From positions 1 to 64,000 of the forward strand of contig CAMOIX010000010.1 of assembly GCA_946616365.1 (NCBI GenBank): a DNA stretch of 64,000 nucleotides, read 5' to 3'. The notes under the pieces are model-generated. The model saw only the letters and a list, made by a program, of their open reading frames with translations. It made no database searches and was not told the DNA's origin. Position numbers and translations under genes: made by a program. Position 1 is the first letter of the stretch. Every line of letters starts with the position of its first letter. Below, one piece after another: positions 53,589-62,866 of the stretch. The DNA is from AC2028 sp002373595. GTDB taxonomy: Bacteria; Bacillota; Clostridia; Lachnospirales; Lachnospiraceae.

Positions 53589-54827
53589 TTAAACCACAAC
53601 GAGTTGATTGGAAAAATCGGTTACGATCTTATTGCCGGATTTGACAGCAATGACCGAATTATAGATCTCATCGCAGAGGATGTTCTTTTTAAGAAGACTC
53701 ATTCCCTCTGCGGTGAGTTTTTCTTTTGCATCGGAATACTTCGTGATGATGGGGATGGAAGTGGAAGTCTTTAGCTTGCTTAGCAGATCTTCCGAATCGC
53801 GTCTGAAACCGAGAAGCCTTGCATACGGAGGAAATCCGACCATTCCGCATCTGTCGAGATCATGGCTTGTTATATCGAGAAGTATATGGATGAGGGTTCT
53901 GCTTATGCGGGTATATGTTCTGTCTTTGGACTTTAAGAGCTCGCAGAAAGAACTGAATGATTTATAATCCGGCAGATGATTGACTATGCGGTCGCTGAGT
54001 TCTTCCGATACATCGAGGTATCTGGTGTAGCCCTCTTCACGCTCCTTGATAAGCTTGAAGAGGAGCATCTCCGAGAAATCATCGGCAAATACTGTGCGGC
54101 CGGTGTTGATACATTCGGAAAGAAGATTAAATGCAGAATCAGGCATGAATTCTTTCAGTCTGTTTACATCCTCACCGTAACTTACTGCATGACGGATCGC
54201 CATTGCCGAAGCATAAGCGGATGTATCGAGGAATCTGTCATGGTATCCTGCTCCGTTTCTAAGCGTTGAGATCGGAGTGAGGTTAAAGTGGTATTTCTTT
54301 ATCTGCTTGATGTACTCAAGCGCGAGGATATTATTGGGGCTTGAGAGGAGATCGTTATTTCCGGTGATTTCGGGATTGCATAATACCAGAGCGTTATTTC
54401 TGGCGAGGGGATAGGCAAGCCCCATCTTCAGACCCTCATTAAGGGCCTTTTTGTAGGTTTCAGGTTCATCTATAAGGATCTCGGCGATGGGTTCGAGCTC
54501 TCCGACTGTGCCGCTTTCCATGCCAAATGCGACATGGGTCACTATGCCGAGCGCTGCCAGAAGAGATACAGCACCTCTGGAGAAATAGTCGGCACTGGAG
54601 CATGCATAGCAGAAAGGGAGCTCGATGACCATATCGGCCCCGCTCATAAGAGCCATTTTGGCTCTGGTAAATTTATCGACAATGGCGGGTTCGCCTCTCT
54701 GGACAAAGTTGCCGCTCATGACAACTATGGTCTTTTCGGCACCGGATACCTGCAGGGCAGAGTTCATCTGGTGAACATGTCCGTTGTGAAAGGGGTTGTA
54801 TTCGGCGATGATCCCGTTGATGTTCAT
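53589..54827 (-). CDS. tmcAL: tRNA(Met) cytidine acetate ligase
   Basis: Activates acetate with ATP and makes N4-acetylcytidine at the wobble position of elongator tRNA-Met (412 residues). The nucleotidyltransferase HxGH motif appears as GIIAEYNPFHNGH, followed by VVMSGNFVQRGEPAIVDKFTRA. It is the only minus-strand gene here and is divergent from pta-ackA, whose products set acetate supply. A second translation start is not needed: the protein begins MNINGIIAEYNPF, the family start. Confidence 0.93.
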   Translation of the reverse strand: MNINGIIAEYNPFHNGHVHQMNSALQVSGAEKTIVVMSGNFVQRGEPAIVDKFTRAKMALMSGADMVIELPFCYACSSADYFSRGAVSLLAALGIVTHVAFGMESGTVGELEPIAEILIDEPETYKKALNEGLKMGLAYPLARNNALVLCNPEITGNNDLLSSPNNILALEYIKQIKKYHFNLTPISTLRNGAGYHDRFLDTSAYASAMAIRHAVSYGEDVNRLKEFMPDSAFNLLSECINTGRTVFADDFSEMLLFKLIKEREEGYTRYLDVSEELSDRIVNHLPDYKSFSSFCELLKSKDRTYTRISRTLIHILLDITSHDLDRCGMVGFPPYARLLGFRRDSEDLLSKLKTSTSIPIITKYSDAKEKLTAEGMSLLKKNILCDEIYNSVIAVKSGNKIVTDFSNQLVVV

Positions 54828-54865
54828 AGAAAATCCTCTTTGGAATGTCTAAAAAATAACATTTA

Positions 54866-54894
54866 TTGCGCCCAAAAAAGCCTTATTATATAAT
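54866..54894 (+). promoter_or_regulatory. Promoter of pta-ackA
   Basis: -35 TTGCGC (54866-54871), 17-base spacer, consensus -10 TATAAT (54889-54894). It lies in the 126-base divergent gap between tmcAL and pta. Confidence 0.75.
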
Positions 54895-54953
54895 CATTAT
54901 ATCGCAAAAAAACAGGGTTGCAATGTCTAAATATGCAACATAAGGGGGAAAAC

Positions 54954-55955
54954 ATGGCTTATATTGACCAGATCAAGGAACGTGCCAAGATCGACAAAAA
55001 AACAATCGTACTTCCGGAATCAACAGATAAAAGAGTACTTATAGCTGCTTCCAAGATAATGGAGCAGGGGATCGCAAATATCATTCTTGTAGGAAATCCC
55101 GAAAAGATCCTCGACGGAGCCGGATGGCTTGAAATAGATCTCGATAATGTAGAGATAGTGGATCCCGAAAATACTCCCAAACTCGACGAGTACACCGATC
55201 TGTTATATGAACTGAGAAAAGCCAAGGGCATGACTCCCGAGAAGGCTCGAGAGACTCTGCTTAAAGACTGGCTTACTTTCGGCATCATGATGGTAAAGAG
55301 CAATGACGCGGACGGAATGGTTGCAGGAGCTTGTCATTCCACGGCTGATACGCTCAGACCTGCTCTTCAGATCTTAAAGACCGCACCCGGCGTTAAACTC
55401 GTAAGTGCATTCTTTGTAATGGATACCGTTGTTAAGGATCAGGGTGAGAACGGAACATTCATTTTTGCAGACTGCGGACTCAATCAGGATCCTACTCCCG
55501 AGGAGCTTGCTGCTATTGCAGATTCATCGGCGAGATCATTTAAGGCGCTGGTAGGCCCCAAGCCCGTTGTCGCAATGCTCAGCCACTCATCCAAAGGAAG
55601 TGCAAAGCATGCACTCGTTGATAAGATGGTAGAAGCTACAAGGATCGCAAAAGAGCAGTTTCCCAATCTGGTTATCGACGGAGAACTGCAGGTAGATGCT
55701 GCTCTCGTTCCCGGAGTCATGAAGACCAAGGCTCCCGGAAGCCCTGTAGGTGGAAGAGCTAACATCCTTATCTTCCCCAATCTCGATGCGGGTAATATAG
55801 GATATAAGCTCGTTCAGAGACTTGGAGGTGCGGAAGCATACGGACCTATCCTTCAGGGGATCGCAAAACCCGTTAACGATCTCTCCAGAGGATGCTCATA
55901 TGAGGATATCGTCGGTGTCGTAGCTCTTACCGCTGTCCAGGCACAGCTTTTATAA
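54954..55955 (+). CDS. pta: Phosphate acetyltransferase
   Basis: Interconverts acetyl-CoA and acetyl phosphate (333 residues, the short class without the N-terminal regulatory domain). Conserved ILVGNPEKI, DGMVAGACHSTADTLRPALQ, FADCGLNQDPTPEELA and SHSSKGSAKH are visible. I chose ATG 54954, with AAGGGGGA about 6 bases upstream; an in-frame TTG at 54918 lies ahead of that site. ackA follows after 27 bases, giving the usual acetate/ATP operon. Confidence 0.97.
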   Translation: MAYIDQIKERAKIDKKTIVLPESTDKRVLIAASKIMEQGIANIILVGNPEKILDGAGWLEIDLDNVEIVDPENTPKLDEYTDLLYELRKAKGMTPEKARETLLKDWLTFGIMMVKSNDADGMVAGACHSTADTLRPALQILKTAPGVKLVSAFFVMDTVVKDQGENGTFIFADCGLNQDPTPEELAAIADSSARSFKALVGPKPVVAMLSHSSKGSAKHALVDKMVEATRIAKEQFPNLVIDGELQVDAALVPGVMKTKAPGSPVGGRANILIFPNLDAGNIGYKLVQRLGGAEAYGPILQGIAKPVNDLSRGCSYEDIVGVVALTAVQAQLL

Positions 55956-55982
55956 TCATCTGAAAGGAATAAGGAATACATA

Positions 55983-57176
55983 ATGAACATACTTGTTATT
56001 AACTGCGGATCATCTTCACTTAAATTTCAGCTCATTGATTCGGACACGGAAAAGTGGATCGCAAAGGGACTCTGCGAGAGGATCGGTATGGAGGGCAGTG
56101 TTATCAATTACACTCCCGTCGGAGGAGACAAGGAAGTAACGAAATCTCCCATGCCGGATCACACTGAAGCAATAAGACTTGTGCTTGAGGCTCTTACCAA
56201 TGACAAGACCGGCGTAGTAAAGAATCTCGACGAGATAGGCGCAGTAGGACACAGGATTGTACACGGAGGAGAGAGGTTTGCTTCATCAACCGTGATAGAT
56301 GACAAGGTTATTGCAGCCATAAAAGAGTGCAACGACCTGGCACCTCTTCATAATCCCGCAAATCTTATAGGCATAGATGCATGCAGAAAGCTTATGCCTA
56401 AGACTCCCATGGTAGCTGTTTTTGATACCGCATTCCATCAGACCATGCCCGAGAAGGCGTATATGTACGGTCTTCCCTACAGATATTATGAGAAGTACAA
56501 GATCCGCAGGTATGGTTTCCACGGAACCAGCCATGCATATGTTTCCGCTCATGCTGCTGAGTTTCTTGGGTTAGACTACAACAATCTCAAGATGATAGTA
56601 TGTCACCTTGGAAACGGTGCATCGGTATCTGCCGTTAAGAACGGAAAGTGCGTGGATACTTCCATGGGACTTACTCCTCTTGAGGGACTTATAATGGGAA
56701 CGAGAAGCGGAGATCTCGACCCTGCGATCATCGAGTTTATTGCCAACAAAGAGAATATGACTCTCTCGGAAGTGCTTAATGTACTCAACAAGAAATCCGG
56801 GGTATACGGCCTCTCAGGAGATCTTTCCAGTGACTTCAGAGATCTTGAATCAGCTCATCTTGAAGGAAATAAGCTTGCAACTCTTGCTCTTGAGACATAC
56901 TGCTACAGAGTGGCCAAGTATATCGGATCATATGTTGCCGCGCTTAACGGTGTGGATGTGATCTGCTTTACCGCAGGTATCGGAGAAAATGCCCCCATAG
57001 TCAGGACTATGGTATGTGAGTATCTTGGATATCTGGGTATATCGATCGATGAGACGGAGAATAATAAGAGGGGCGATGATAATATCATCTCAACCAAGGA
57101 TTCCAAGGTTATTGTTGCTGTCATCCCCACCAATGAAGAACTTGCAATAGCAAGAGAAACTCTGGCACTCGTCTGA
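55983..57176 (+). CDS. ackA: Acetate kinase
   Basis: Makes acetate and ATP from acetyl phosphate (397 residues). ASKHA-fold motifs NCGSSSLKFQL, GHRIVHGGE, FDTAFHQTMP, YGFHGTSHAYV and FTAGIGENAP are all intact. It is the second gene after pta and is closed by a terminator 26 bases downstream. Confidence 0.98.
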   Translation: MNILVINCGSSSLKFQLIDSDTEKWIAKGLCERIGMEGSVINYTPVGGDKEVTKSPMPDHTEAIRLVLEALTNDKTGVVKNLDEIGAVGHRIVHGGERFASSTVIDDKVIAAIKECNDLAPLHNPANLIGIDACRKLMPKTPMVAVFDTAFHQTMPEKAYMYGLPYRYYEKYKIRRYGFHGTSHAYVSAHAAEFLGLDYNNLKMIVCHLGNGASVSAVKNGKCVDTSMGLTPLEGLIMGTRSGDLDPAIIEFIANKENMTLSEVLNVLNKKSGVYGLSGDLSSDFRDLESAHLEGNKLATLALETYCYRVAKYIGSYVAALNGVDVICFTAGIGENAPIVRTMVCEYLGYLGISIDETENNKRGDDNIISTKDSKVIVAVIPTNEELAIARETLALV

Positions 57177-57202
57177 TATACGCAATATAACAGTTTATGT
57201 TA

Positions 57203-57237
57203 AAGAAAGATCTCATGATGGGATCTTTCTTTTTTTC
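57203..57237 (+). terminator. Terminator after ackA
   Basis: A 12-bp stem (57203-57214 with 57220-57231, one G-U pair) around ATGAT, followed by a T tract to 57236. Typical rho-independent terminator. Confidence 0.9.
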
Positions 57238-57266
57238 TTGTTTTTTTATTTTGAAAGTGTTATATT
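57238..57266 (+). promoter_or_regulatory. Candidate promoter of the large secreted protein gene
   Basis: -35 TTGTTT (57238-57243), 17-base spacer, -10 TATATT (57261-57266), right after the ackA terminator. The -35 is weak, so an activator may be needed. Confidence 0.45.
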
Positions 57267-57281
57267 ACATCTCACTTGATC

Positions 57282-57331
57282 CTTCTTCAATCTGAAGAAG
57301 AAACACCTATCCCCGTTCGGGGGAAGTTTTC
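57282..57331 (+). promoter_or_regulatory. Structured leader of the secreted protein gene
   Basis: Within the roughly 115-base leader: hairpin 1 CTTCTTCA-ATC-TGAAGAAG (57282-57300) and hairpin 2 CCCC-GTTC-GGGG (57311-57322). The GAAAC at 57300-57304 can instead pair with GTTTTC at 57326-57331, enclosing hairpin 2 and overlapping hairpin 1 by one base. I do not recognise a known riboswitch class. Confidence 0.4.
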
Positions 57332-57382
57332 ATTATTTGATGGTTTTGAAATACTGAATTTGATCTACAGGAGGGAAGAGTA

Positions 57383-60300
57383 TTGAAGAAAATATCATAT
57401 CTTTTTTTGCATATCATAATATGCATTTTTTTGCTATCCGTTTTTTTGTTTTGTTATTCGTCCGATGTATATGCTTTTGGAACCGGGAATCCGGATTTTC
57501 CCGGCGTGCAAGAGATGATAAGGGAGTATAACTTAAATCCTTATATCGAATATTACCATGATGAAAATACCGGAAATATTGCGTGGACGACTGTTCATCC
57601 GGGACATTTTGAGAAGGCTTCCTCAGGAGGTTATATCCAGACTGACGGATCGATATATAGAAATACGTATGGTTTTACCGTTATCCCCGGAGCAGAAAGA
57701 AGGACGCCGGCAGAGATACCGACAGGGTATCACAGATATACAGGTACCATAAGTAATGACATAGTACCCGTCGGGAAATGGGTATACGAATGGGACGGAA
57801 AATGCATCCACGGATATGAAGGCATGGATGAGTATTATTCCGTACGCAATACATACTGCCCCTGTGAGAGATTTTATGATGGGGGATGGGCTGCGTATTG
57901 TGCAGACTGCGGACAGAGGATCGACAGGTTCGTCTATACGAGCTACACGGGTATCAGAGATATCAGGTATATTTACTGCGGAGTGACTCCGGGCATTCCG
58001 GGCACGTATGTATATTTCTGTCCATATGACGGGACCAATCTCGAGCAGGGGGCACCCATCATGCATCATGAATGCAGCGCACTTGTCTCCGCAAATATAT
58101 ACTATATTGATTATGATGCAAACGGTGGAGAGGGAGATATGATGCCTTCGGCTTATTCGTATGACAATGCAGATAAGATAGAAGGAAGGCGATTCGTATC
58201 AAACGGAAAACTACGGAAGAATACTTTTGCCAGGGAAGGATATGTCTTTGATTCGTGGAATACCGAAAGGAACGGTTCGGGTGATGCGTTTGCGGATGAG
58301 GATGAGATTTATAATCTGACATCCGAGAATGAAGAAAGGATAGCTCTCTACGCCATATGGAGGAAGACAGAATCAGAACTTATCATAAGCCCCGGAAAAG
58401 GAACAATAGATGGATCAAAAGAAGATAAGCATGTTACTGAATATTATGGGACAGAACTTCATTTGGATACTCTGGGAGCAGCCTGCGATGATGTGATCAG
58501 AGTTTCTTTTTATACAGGAGATGAAAATGTCCAAATTTCTGATATCGAAACCGGGTATTCTTTTACAGGGTGGTACAGGGATGAACCTTTTCATGGAGAA
58601 ATGAGCAGCACCGGCATGGATGCTGTCTACAGATTTAAGGGTGAAGGACCTGATCATATCACTGCGATGTGGACAGGAGAATCTGTGATCCTGCCTGATG
58701 CATCCGTGACAGGTAAGGTTTTTGACGGATGGTTTACGGATGATACATATACAGTACGCGCAGGATACGGAGGAGATTCGTTCATTCCTTCGGGAGATTG
58801 CACTTTGTATGCGAAATGGGATGATTTTTCGCTTAGAGTCAGTACAGAGAATTTTATAAGTGGGCCATATTCCGATCTTAGCTGGCCCGGACTTTCGCCA
58901 ATGAAATACTTATATACGGTAAGTAAGAGAAGGGCGGGGGATGATGAGTGGGAGGTACTTAATCCTTCGAGTGAAAGCTCAACGTCTGTTCAGGATATAA
59001 ACGGGATAAATACAGGAGAGCCTGCAGAAGAAGAGATAAATATCACTCAGGATGGGATCTATCATATCTGCGTTATGGGAGCGCAGGGTGAGCAGGAACT
59101 ATATCATGTTTCGGAAAAAAGATATGCGGGAGATGAGGGATTTCCTGAAAGCAAAACTGAATTTGCTTATACGGGTGGAGTACAAAGTTTTATTGCACCC
59201 TATGATGGTATATATGAACTTGAAGTGTGGGGAGCAGGCGGAGGCTCCGGAAACGGATACAGCGGCGGAGCGGGTGGATATACGAGAGGATACATGGAAA
59301 TGGAAAAAGGAGATGTCCTGTATGTCGTTGTCGGAGGCAAGGGAGGAGATTCTGTCAGTGGATATAATCTACATACATACGCGGGCGCCGGCGGATATAA
59401 CGGCGGTACCGCAGGATATTCCATGCCTGATATACCCATCACATATTGGGATGATAGGACCGTATGGACCAATATGAATGAAGGAGGCGGAGGAGGGGGC
59501 GGTGCCACCCATATCGCGATAAACAGAGGTGCGCTTCTTTCTGATACATCCGTCTCAGATCTTCTCATCGCTGCAGGCGGTGGAGGAGGAACTGTAAAGA
59601 GGACTCTGGCCGATCCCAATCCGGAGAATATCAGAACTAACGGCCCGGACGGAGTATGCCTGTATGGAGGTAACGGAGGCGGCGATATCGGTGCACCGAC
59701 GAGATATACCGATTATACACTTGCATCCTATAACAGTTGCAAGGGCGGGGGTTTCAGAACAGGAAGCGGATATTGCTATGGAGGAAGCGGATATAAGGAC
59801 GGAACTCCCGGCTTTACAGTGGACGGAAAAACATATGATCCTTTAATGAGAAATGGAGGAAACAGAGGTAACGGTAAAGCGATGATCACTCTCGTATGTG
59901 AATACTATGAAGCTGACAGGTATCATACCGGAGGAAAGGGTGCGAGCGTATCTGCGGATTATTATCTGATGAGAGGAGACAGCATATATCTGTATGCGGG
60001 ACAGGAATGTTCGGAAGATGCAGAGCATGAAAAGAAAAGCGGCGAGAGATCTGTTGCTGTATTAAAAAGGGATGGAAATGAATATCTGCTCCTTCAGGCC
60101 GGAGGCGGAAGAGGTGCTACAAGGGATAATGATGGTATCCCGGGAGGCCTTGAAATCTACAGAGATCAGGGACAGTTAGAATCTGTCGATGACAGGATAG
60201 CAAGGAATAATGCATCTTTTATCCGAAATGATTTCTCAATAAATCCTGTGTCAGAAGCGGGCTTCAATGATGGCGGCGGAAGGTACTCGTTTGCAGCGGT

Positions 60301-62008
60301 AAGGACGGGAATATACAGTACTGAAACAAGTATGAACGGGATTATTTGCGATGATACCGAGAATCCGAATGCTCCGGTTAACCTTCGAATGGATAAAAGA
60401 AATACCGATAGGTTTAAGTTTACGGCATGCTGGGATGAACCGTCGGATAGAGGGACGTATTATGATTTTAAGGTGGATGCTGTAAATATATATAACGGTC
60501 AGGAGCTGTGTTCATCGCAGTTAAATATACTTCATATCTCGGGAACGGATCATTATGAAATCTATATCAGTGACAGCGAGAGTGACAGAGGAGAATTATA
60601 TGAGATAACGGGAGAGCTTTCCTGCATGCCTGCAGACAGAGTTGAAGACGAGAGATTTCTGCATATATATACTGCAGACAGAGCGGGAAATATATCGGAG
60701 CCCGTGATCATCAGGATACCTCCCATAGGGGAATATATCCCGGGGCTTACACCGGATGTTTATACGAGAAAGATAAGTATAGACGGAGAATATATATTTG
60801 CAAAGGATGATCTTATTTATGTCAGAGCATCCGATAACGCACCTTTTAATCTGTACGGAGAAGGGTATATCGAGTACCCGACCAAAAAGGACGGATATCA
60901 GATCAATAAAATGGGGTTCTGTATGGATCTCATAGAGAGCGGATCGGGTGATCATGAGGCCGGGCGGGCAGTAACAGGGTCTTTTACGGGAGTTTGGTCC
61001 GAGAGAGGAAGCTCGGATCATGAGATATTTACGGATGGATCTTCATCACCGTTATCGGTAAGTGAAGTAAAGGAGTTTAAAAGGTATAACAACTATAAGG
61101 ATGTTTCGCTATCAGAGGATTTTCTGATCTCTGAGGGAACAGATGGGAACACGTATCGTATCTATCCTAAAGCAGGGCTTGTAAATGATGATATGCAGGA
61201 AACATATTCAGCTCGGGACAGTGACCTCTTAAACGGTATCGTGATCTGTTCCGACGGAAAAGCTCCCGATGTATATATCTCGGTAAACGGCTGTGAAGAG
61301 GGATTGCTTGAAGGGTATGATATCAGCAATATCTATCCCGGTGTAATAGACAGAAGAGAACGGGAAGTGGAAGCTGTCATCCGGGTAAATGATACCGGAA
61401 GCGGTGCTAAGGAATATAAAGTAGTGATCTCTAACCTCGATAACGGATACACAAGGACATATAACTCAGGAGGGGATGACAGAGTCGTACTTGATCTAAA
61501 GGTAAAAGAAAACACAAGGATACGTGAATATGACGATCCCCTCTTTAACGGAAGATTTACGATCACTGTTACGAGTACGGATAATGTCGGGAATACCGCA
61601 ACTGTCGGAACACATGAATCACTGGAGATAGATGTTCAGGGCGAGGTGTTCAGGGACCTTGATGCGGTAGATGATACCAACGCTTTCAGATATGACGAGG
61701 AGCCGCTGTTGTTTCATGCAGGAGAGAGCGGACATGTAAGCGCATACAGCTGGGGATATGCGGACAGGGTAAAAGTAGAATTTGATGATCCTGAGATGTC
61801 TGTCTATGATGCAGTGTTTGATTATCCCGGAGGCAGTTTCATGACAGAGGATGATGTCTTTTTCAGGATACCGCTGGATTACGGAAAGAGCAGCATCATC
61901 ATAAGGATAACGGCGATGAGGGGGGATGTGCGCAGATCCTGGTCTGAGGAAATAGGAGTAGATGTAAACGGCAGCATATTGGATGAACTGAGGACGATCC
62001 TAAGGTGA
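57383..62008 (+). CDS. Large secreted protein with InlB-like repeats and glycine-rich domains
   Basis: 1541 residues from a TTG start with AGGAGGGA upstream. A signal peptide (about 1-30, hydrophobic core then VYAF) is followed by an N-terminal domain with Cys pairs (CPCERF, CADCGQ, then CGV, CPYDG, HHEC; about 150-235) and InlB/Listeria-Bacteroides-type repeats (about 237-330, 390-410, 440-480: YDANGGEGDMMP, FTGWYRDEP, VFDGWFTDD). A glycine-rich domain (about 593-840), reminiscent of the ALK/LTK glycine-rich fold, and a second shorter one (about 850-940) come next, then Ig-like and other beta domains. No LPXTG or C-terminal membrane anchor is seen. Adhesion is a guess from domain types. Confidence 0.75.
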   Translation: MKKISYLFLHIIICIFLLSVFLFCYSSDVYAFGTGNPDFPGVQEMIREYNLNPYIEYYHDENTGNIAWTTVHPGHFEKASSGGYIQTDGSIYRNTYGFTVIPGAERRTPAEIPTGYHRYTGTISNDIVPVGKWVYEWDGKCIHGYEGMDEYYSVRNTYCPCERFYDGGWAAYCADCGQRIDRFVYTSYTGIRDIRYIYCGVTPGIPGTYVYFCPYDGTNLEQGAPIMHHECSALVSANIYYIDYDANGGEGDMMPSAYSYDNADKIEGRRFVSNGKLRKNTFAREGYVFDSWNTERNGSGDAFADEDEIYNLTSENEERIALYAIWRKTESELIISPGKGTIDGSKEDKHVTEYYGTELHLDTLGAACDDVIRVSFYTGDENVQISDIETGYSFTGWYRDEPFHGEMSSTGMDAVYRFKGEGPDHITAMWTGESVILPDASVTGKVFDGWFTDDTYTVRAGYGGDSFIPSGDCTLYAKWDDFSLRVSTENFISGPYSDLSWPGLSPMKYLYTVSKRRAGDDEWEVLNPSSESSTSVQDINGINTGEPAEEEINITQDGIYHICVMGAQGEQELYHVSEKRYAGDEGFPESKTEFAYTGGVQSFIAPYDGIYELEVWGAGGGSGNGYSGGAGGYTRGYMEMEKGDVLYVVVGGKGGDSVSGYNLHTYAGAGGYNGGTAGYSMPDIPITYWDDRTVWTNMNEGGGGGGGATHIAINRGALLSDTSVSDLLIAAGGGGGTVKRTLADPNPENIRTNGPDGVCLYGGNGGGDIGAPTRYTDYTLASYNSCKGGGFRTGSGYCYGGSGYKDGTPGFTVDGKTYDPLMRNGGNRGNGKAMITLVCEYYEADRYHTGGKGASVSADYYLMRGDSIYLYAGQECSEDAEHEKKSGERSVAVLKRDGNEYLLLQAGGGRGATRDNDGIPGGLEIYRDQGQLESVDDRIARNNASFIRNDFSINPVSEAGFNDGGGRYSFAAVRTGIYSTETSMNGIICDDTENPNAPVNLRMDKRNTDRFKFTACWDEPSDRGTYYDFKVDAVNIYNGQELCSSQLNILHISGTDHYEIYISDSESDRGELYEITGELSCMPADRVEDERFLHIYTADRAGNISEPVIIRIPPIGEYIPGLTPDVYTRKISIDGEYIFAKDDLIYVRASDNAPFNLYGEGYIEYPTKKDGYQINKMGFCMDLIESGSGDHEAGRAVTGSFTGVWSERGSSDHEIFTDGSSSPLSVSEVKEFKRYNNYKDVSLSEDFLISEGTDGNTYRIYPKAGLVNDDMQETYSARDSDLLNGIVICSDGKAPDVYISVNGCEEGLLEGYDISNIYPGVIDRREREVEAVIRVNDTGSGAKEYKVVISNLDNGYTRTYNSGGDDRVVLDLKVKENTRIREYDDPLFNGRFTITVTSTDNVGNTATVGTHESLEIDVQGEVFRDLDAVDDTNAFRYDEEPLLFHAGESGHVSAYSWGYADRVKVEFDDPEMSVYDAVFDYPGGSFMTEDDVFFRIPLDYGKSSIIIRITAMRGDVRRSWSEEIGVDVNGSILDELRTILR

Positions 62009-62039
62009 TCATTTGAATATGTGAAAAATGAAGCTTTTG

Positions 62040-62048
62040 TGCTAAAAT
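62040..62048 (+). promoter_or_regulatory. Extended -10 promoter of the DUF4867 gene
   Basis: TGCTAAAAT (TG at 62040-62041, -10 TAAAAT 62043-62048). The -35 is poor (GTGAAA at 62021-62026, 16-base spacer), as is common for extended -10 promoters. The gene starts 55 bases downstream. Confidence 0.45.
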
Positions 62049-62102
62049 GATAAAGGTATTTCTTAATACGGTCATGAACCGAAAAACGATAAGGAGAGTA
62101 AA

Positions 62103-62729
62103 ATGAAAATCTATTCTGTCAATGATCCTGAATTTGCGGCATATGGAAAAGTACTCGGGGGATATGATACCGCTGAGCTTTTAAATGCTATGAACCGGAT
62201 CGCACATCCCGCAGACGGCGTGGCTTATGAGCCCGGTATAGACAGTCTTGAGAAGTGTTCCATAATTAATGAATTAAGAGACAGAGCATACGGCGGAATG
62301 CCCATACAGCTTGGAATGTGCTGGGGACACAATACTAAGCTTAACTGCCTCGAGTACCACAGAGACAGCGAGATCAATATCGGAACTACCGATTTTGTTC
62401 TTCTTCTTGCCAAGGCAGAGGACTTTAAGGACGGAAAGCTCGACACTTCCAAGGTTATGGCTTTTGAAGCACCTGCAGGCGTATGCGTTGAAGTATATGA
62501 GACTTCATTCCATTATGCACCCTGCAGAAATAACGCTGACGGCTTCAGAGTAGCGATAGTCCTTCCTAAGGGAACGAATACCGACAAGCCCGCTATTTCC
62601 GATAAGAATGACGAGGATAAGCTCCTCTGGGCGAGAAATAAGTGGTTAATAGCTCATGCAGAGAGTTCTGAAGCAGGAGCAGGCGCTTATGTGGGACTCG
62701 TGGGAGAGAACATCGATATCAGCAAATAA
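62103..62729 (+). CDS. DUF4867 family protein
   Basis: 208 residues. I recognise the DUF4867 type found in Clostridia: MNRIAHPADGVAYEPGID, EYHRDSEINIGTTDF and FHYAPCRNNADGFRVAIVLPKG. The beta-strand pattern with a His-containing EYHR and FHYAP suggests a cupin-like fold with possible metal ligands. Function unknown; sugar or ureidoglycolate-type chemistry has been suggested only by fold. It is a single-gene unit with its own promoter and terminator. Confidence 0.8.
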   Translation: MKIYSVNDPEFAAYGKVLGGYDTAELLNAMNRIAHPADGVAYEPGIDSLEKCSIINELRDRAYGGMPIQLGMCWGHNTKLNCLEYHRDSEINIGTTDFVLLLAKAEDFKDGKLDTSKVMAFEAPAGVCVEVYETSFHYAPCRNNADGFRVAIVLPKGTNTDKPAISDKNDEDKLLWARNKWLIAHAESSEAGAGAYVGLVGENIDISK

Positions 62730-62753
62730 GACCGGTATCTCTAAAGCAATATT

Positions 62754-62786
62754 AAATGTGGTCCGGATATCCGGGCCACATTTTTA
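62754..62786 (+). terminator. Terminator after the DUF4867 gene
   Basis: A 13-bp stem, AAATGTGGTCCGG (62754-62766) with CCGGGCCACATTT (62771-62783), one G-U pair, loop ATAT, then T residues. Confidence 0.92.
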
Positions 62787-62797
62787 TAATAAAAAAA

Positions 62798-62816
62798 CAA
62801 GTGATTTTTTCACTTG
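62798..62816 (+). promoter_or_regulatory. Palindrome over the citrate synthase -35 box
   Basis: CAAGTGA-TTTTT-TCACTTG (62798-62804 and 62810-62816), a perfect 7-bp inverted repeat that covers the first three bases of the -35. Position and symmetry suit a repressor operator. Confidence 0.5.
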
Positions 62817-62842
62817 ACGGTTCTTGTATAACGGTATACAAT
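62814..62842 (+). promoter_or_regulatory. Promoter of citrate synthase
   Basis: -35 TTGACG (62814-62819), 17-base spacer, -10 TACAAT (62837-62842): near-consensus sigma-A promoter. The coding start is 25 bases after the -10, so the leader is very short. Confidence 0.8.
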
Positions 62843-62866
62843 TATCCCCATATGGAGGGAGACCAG

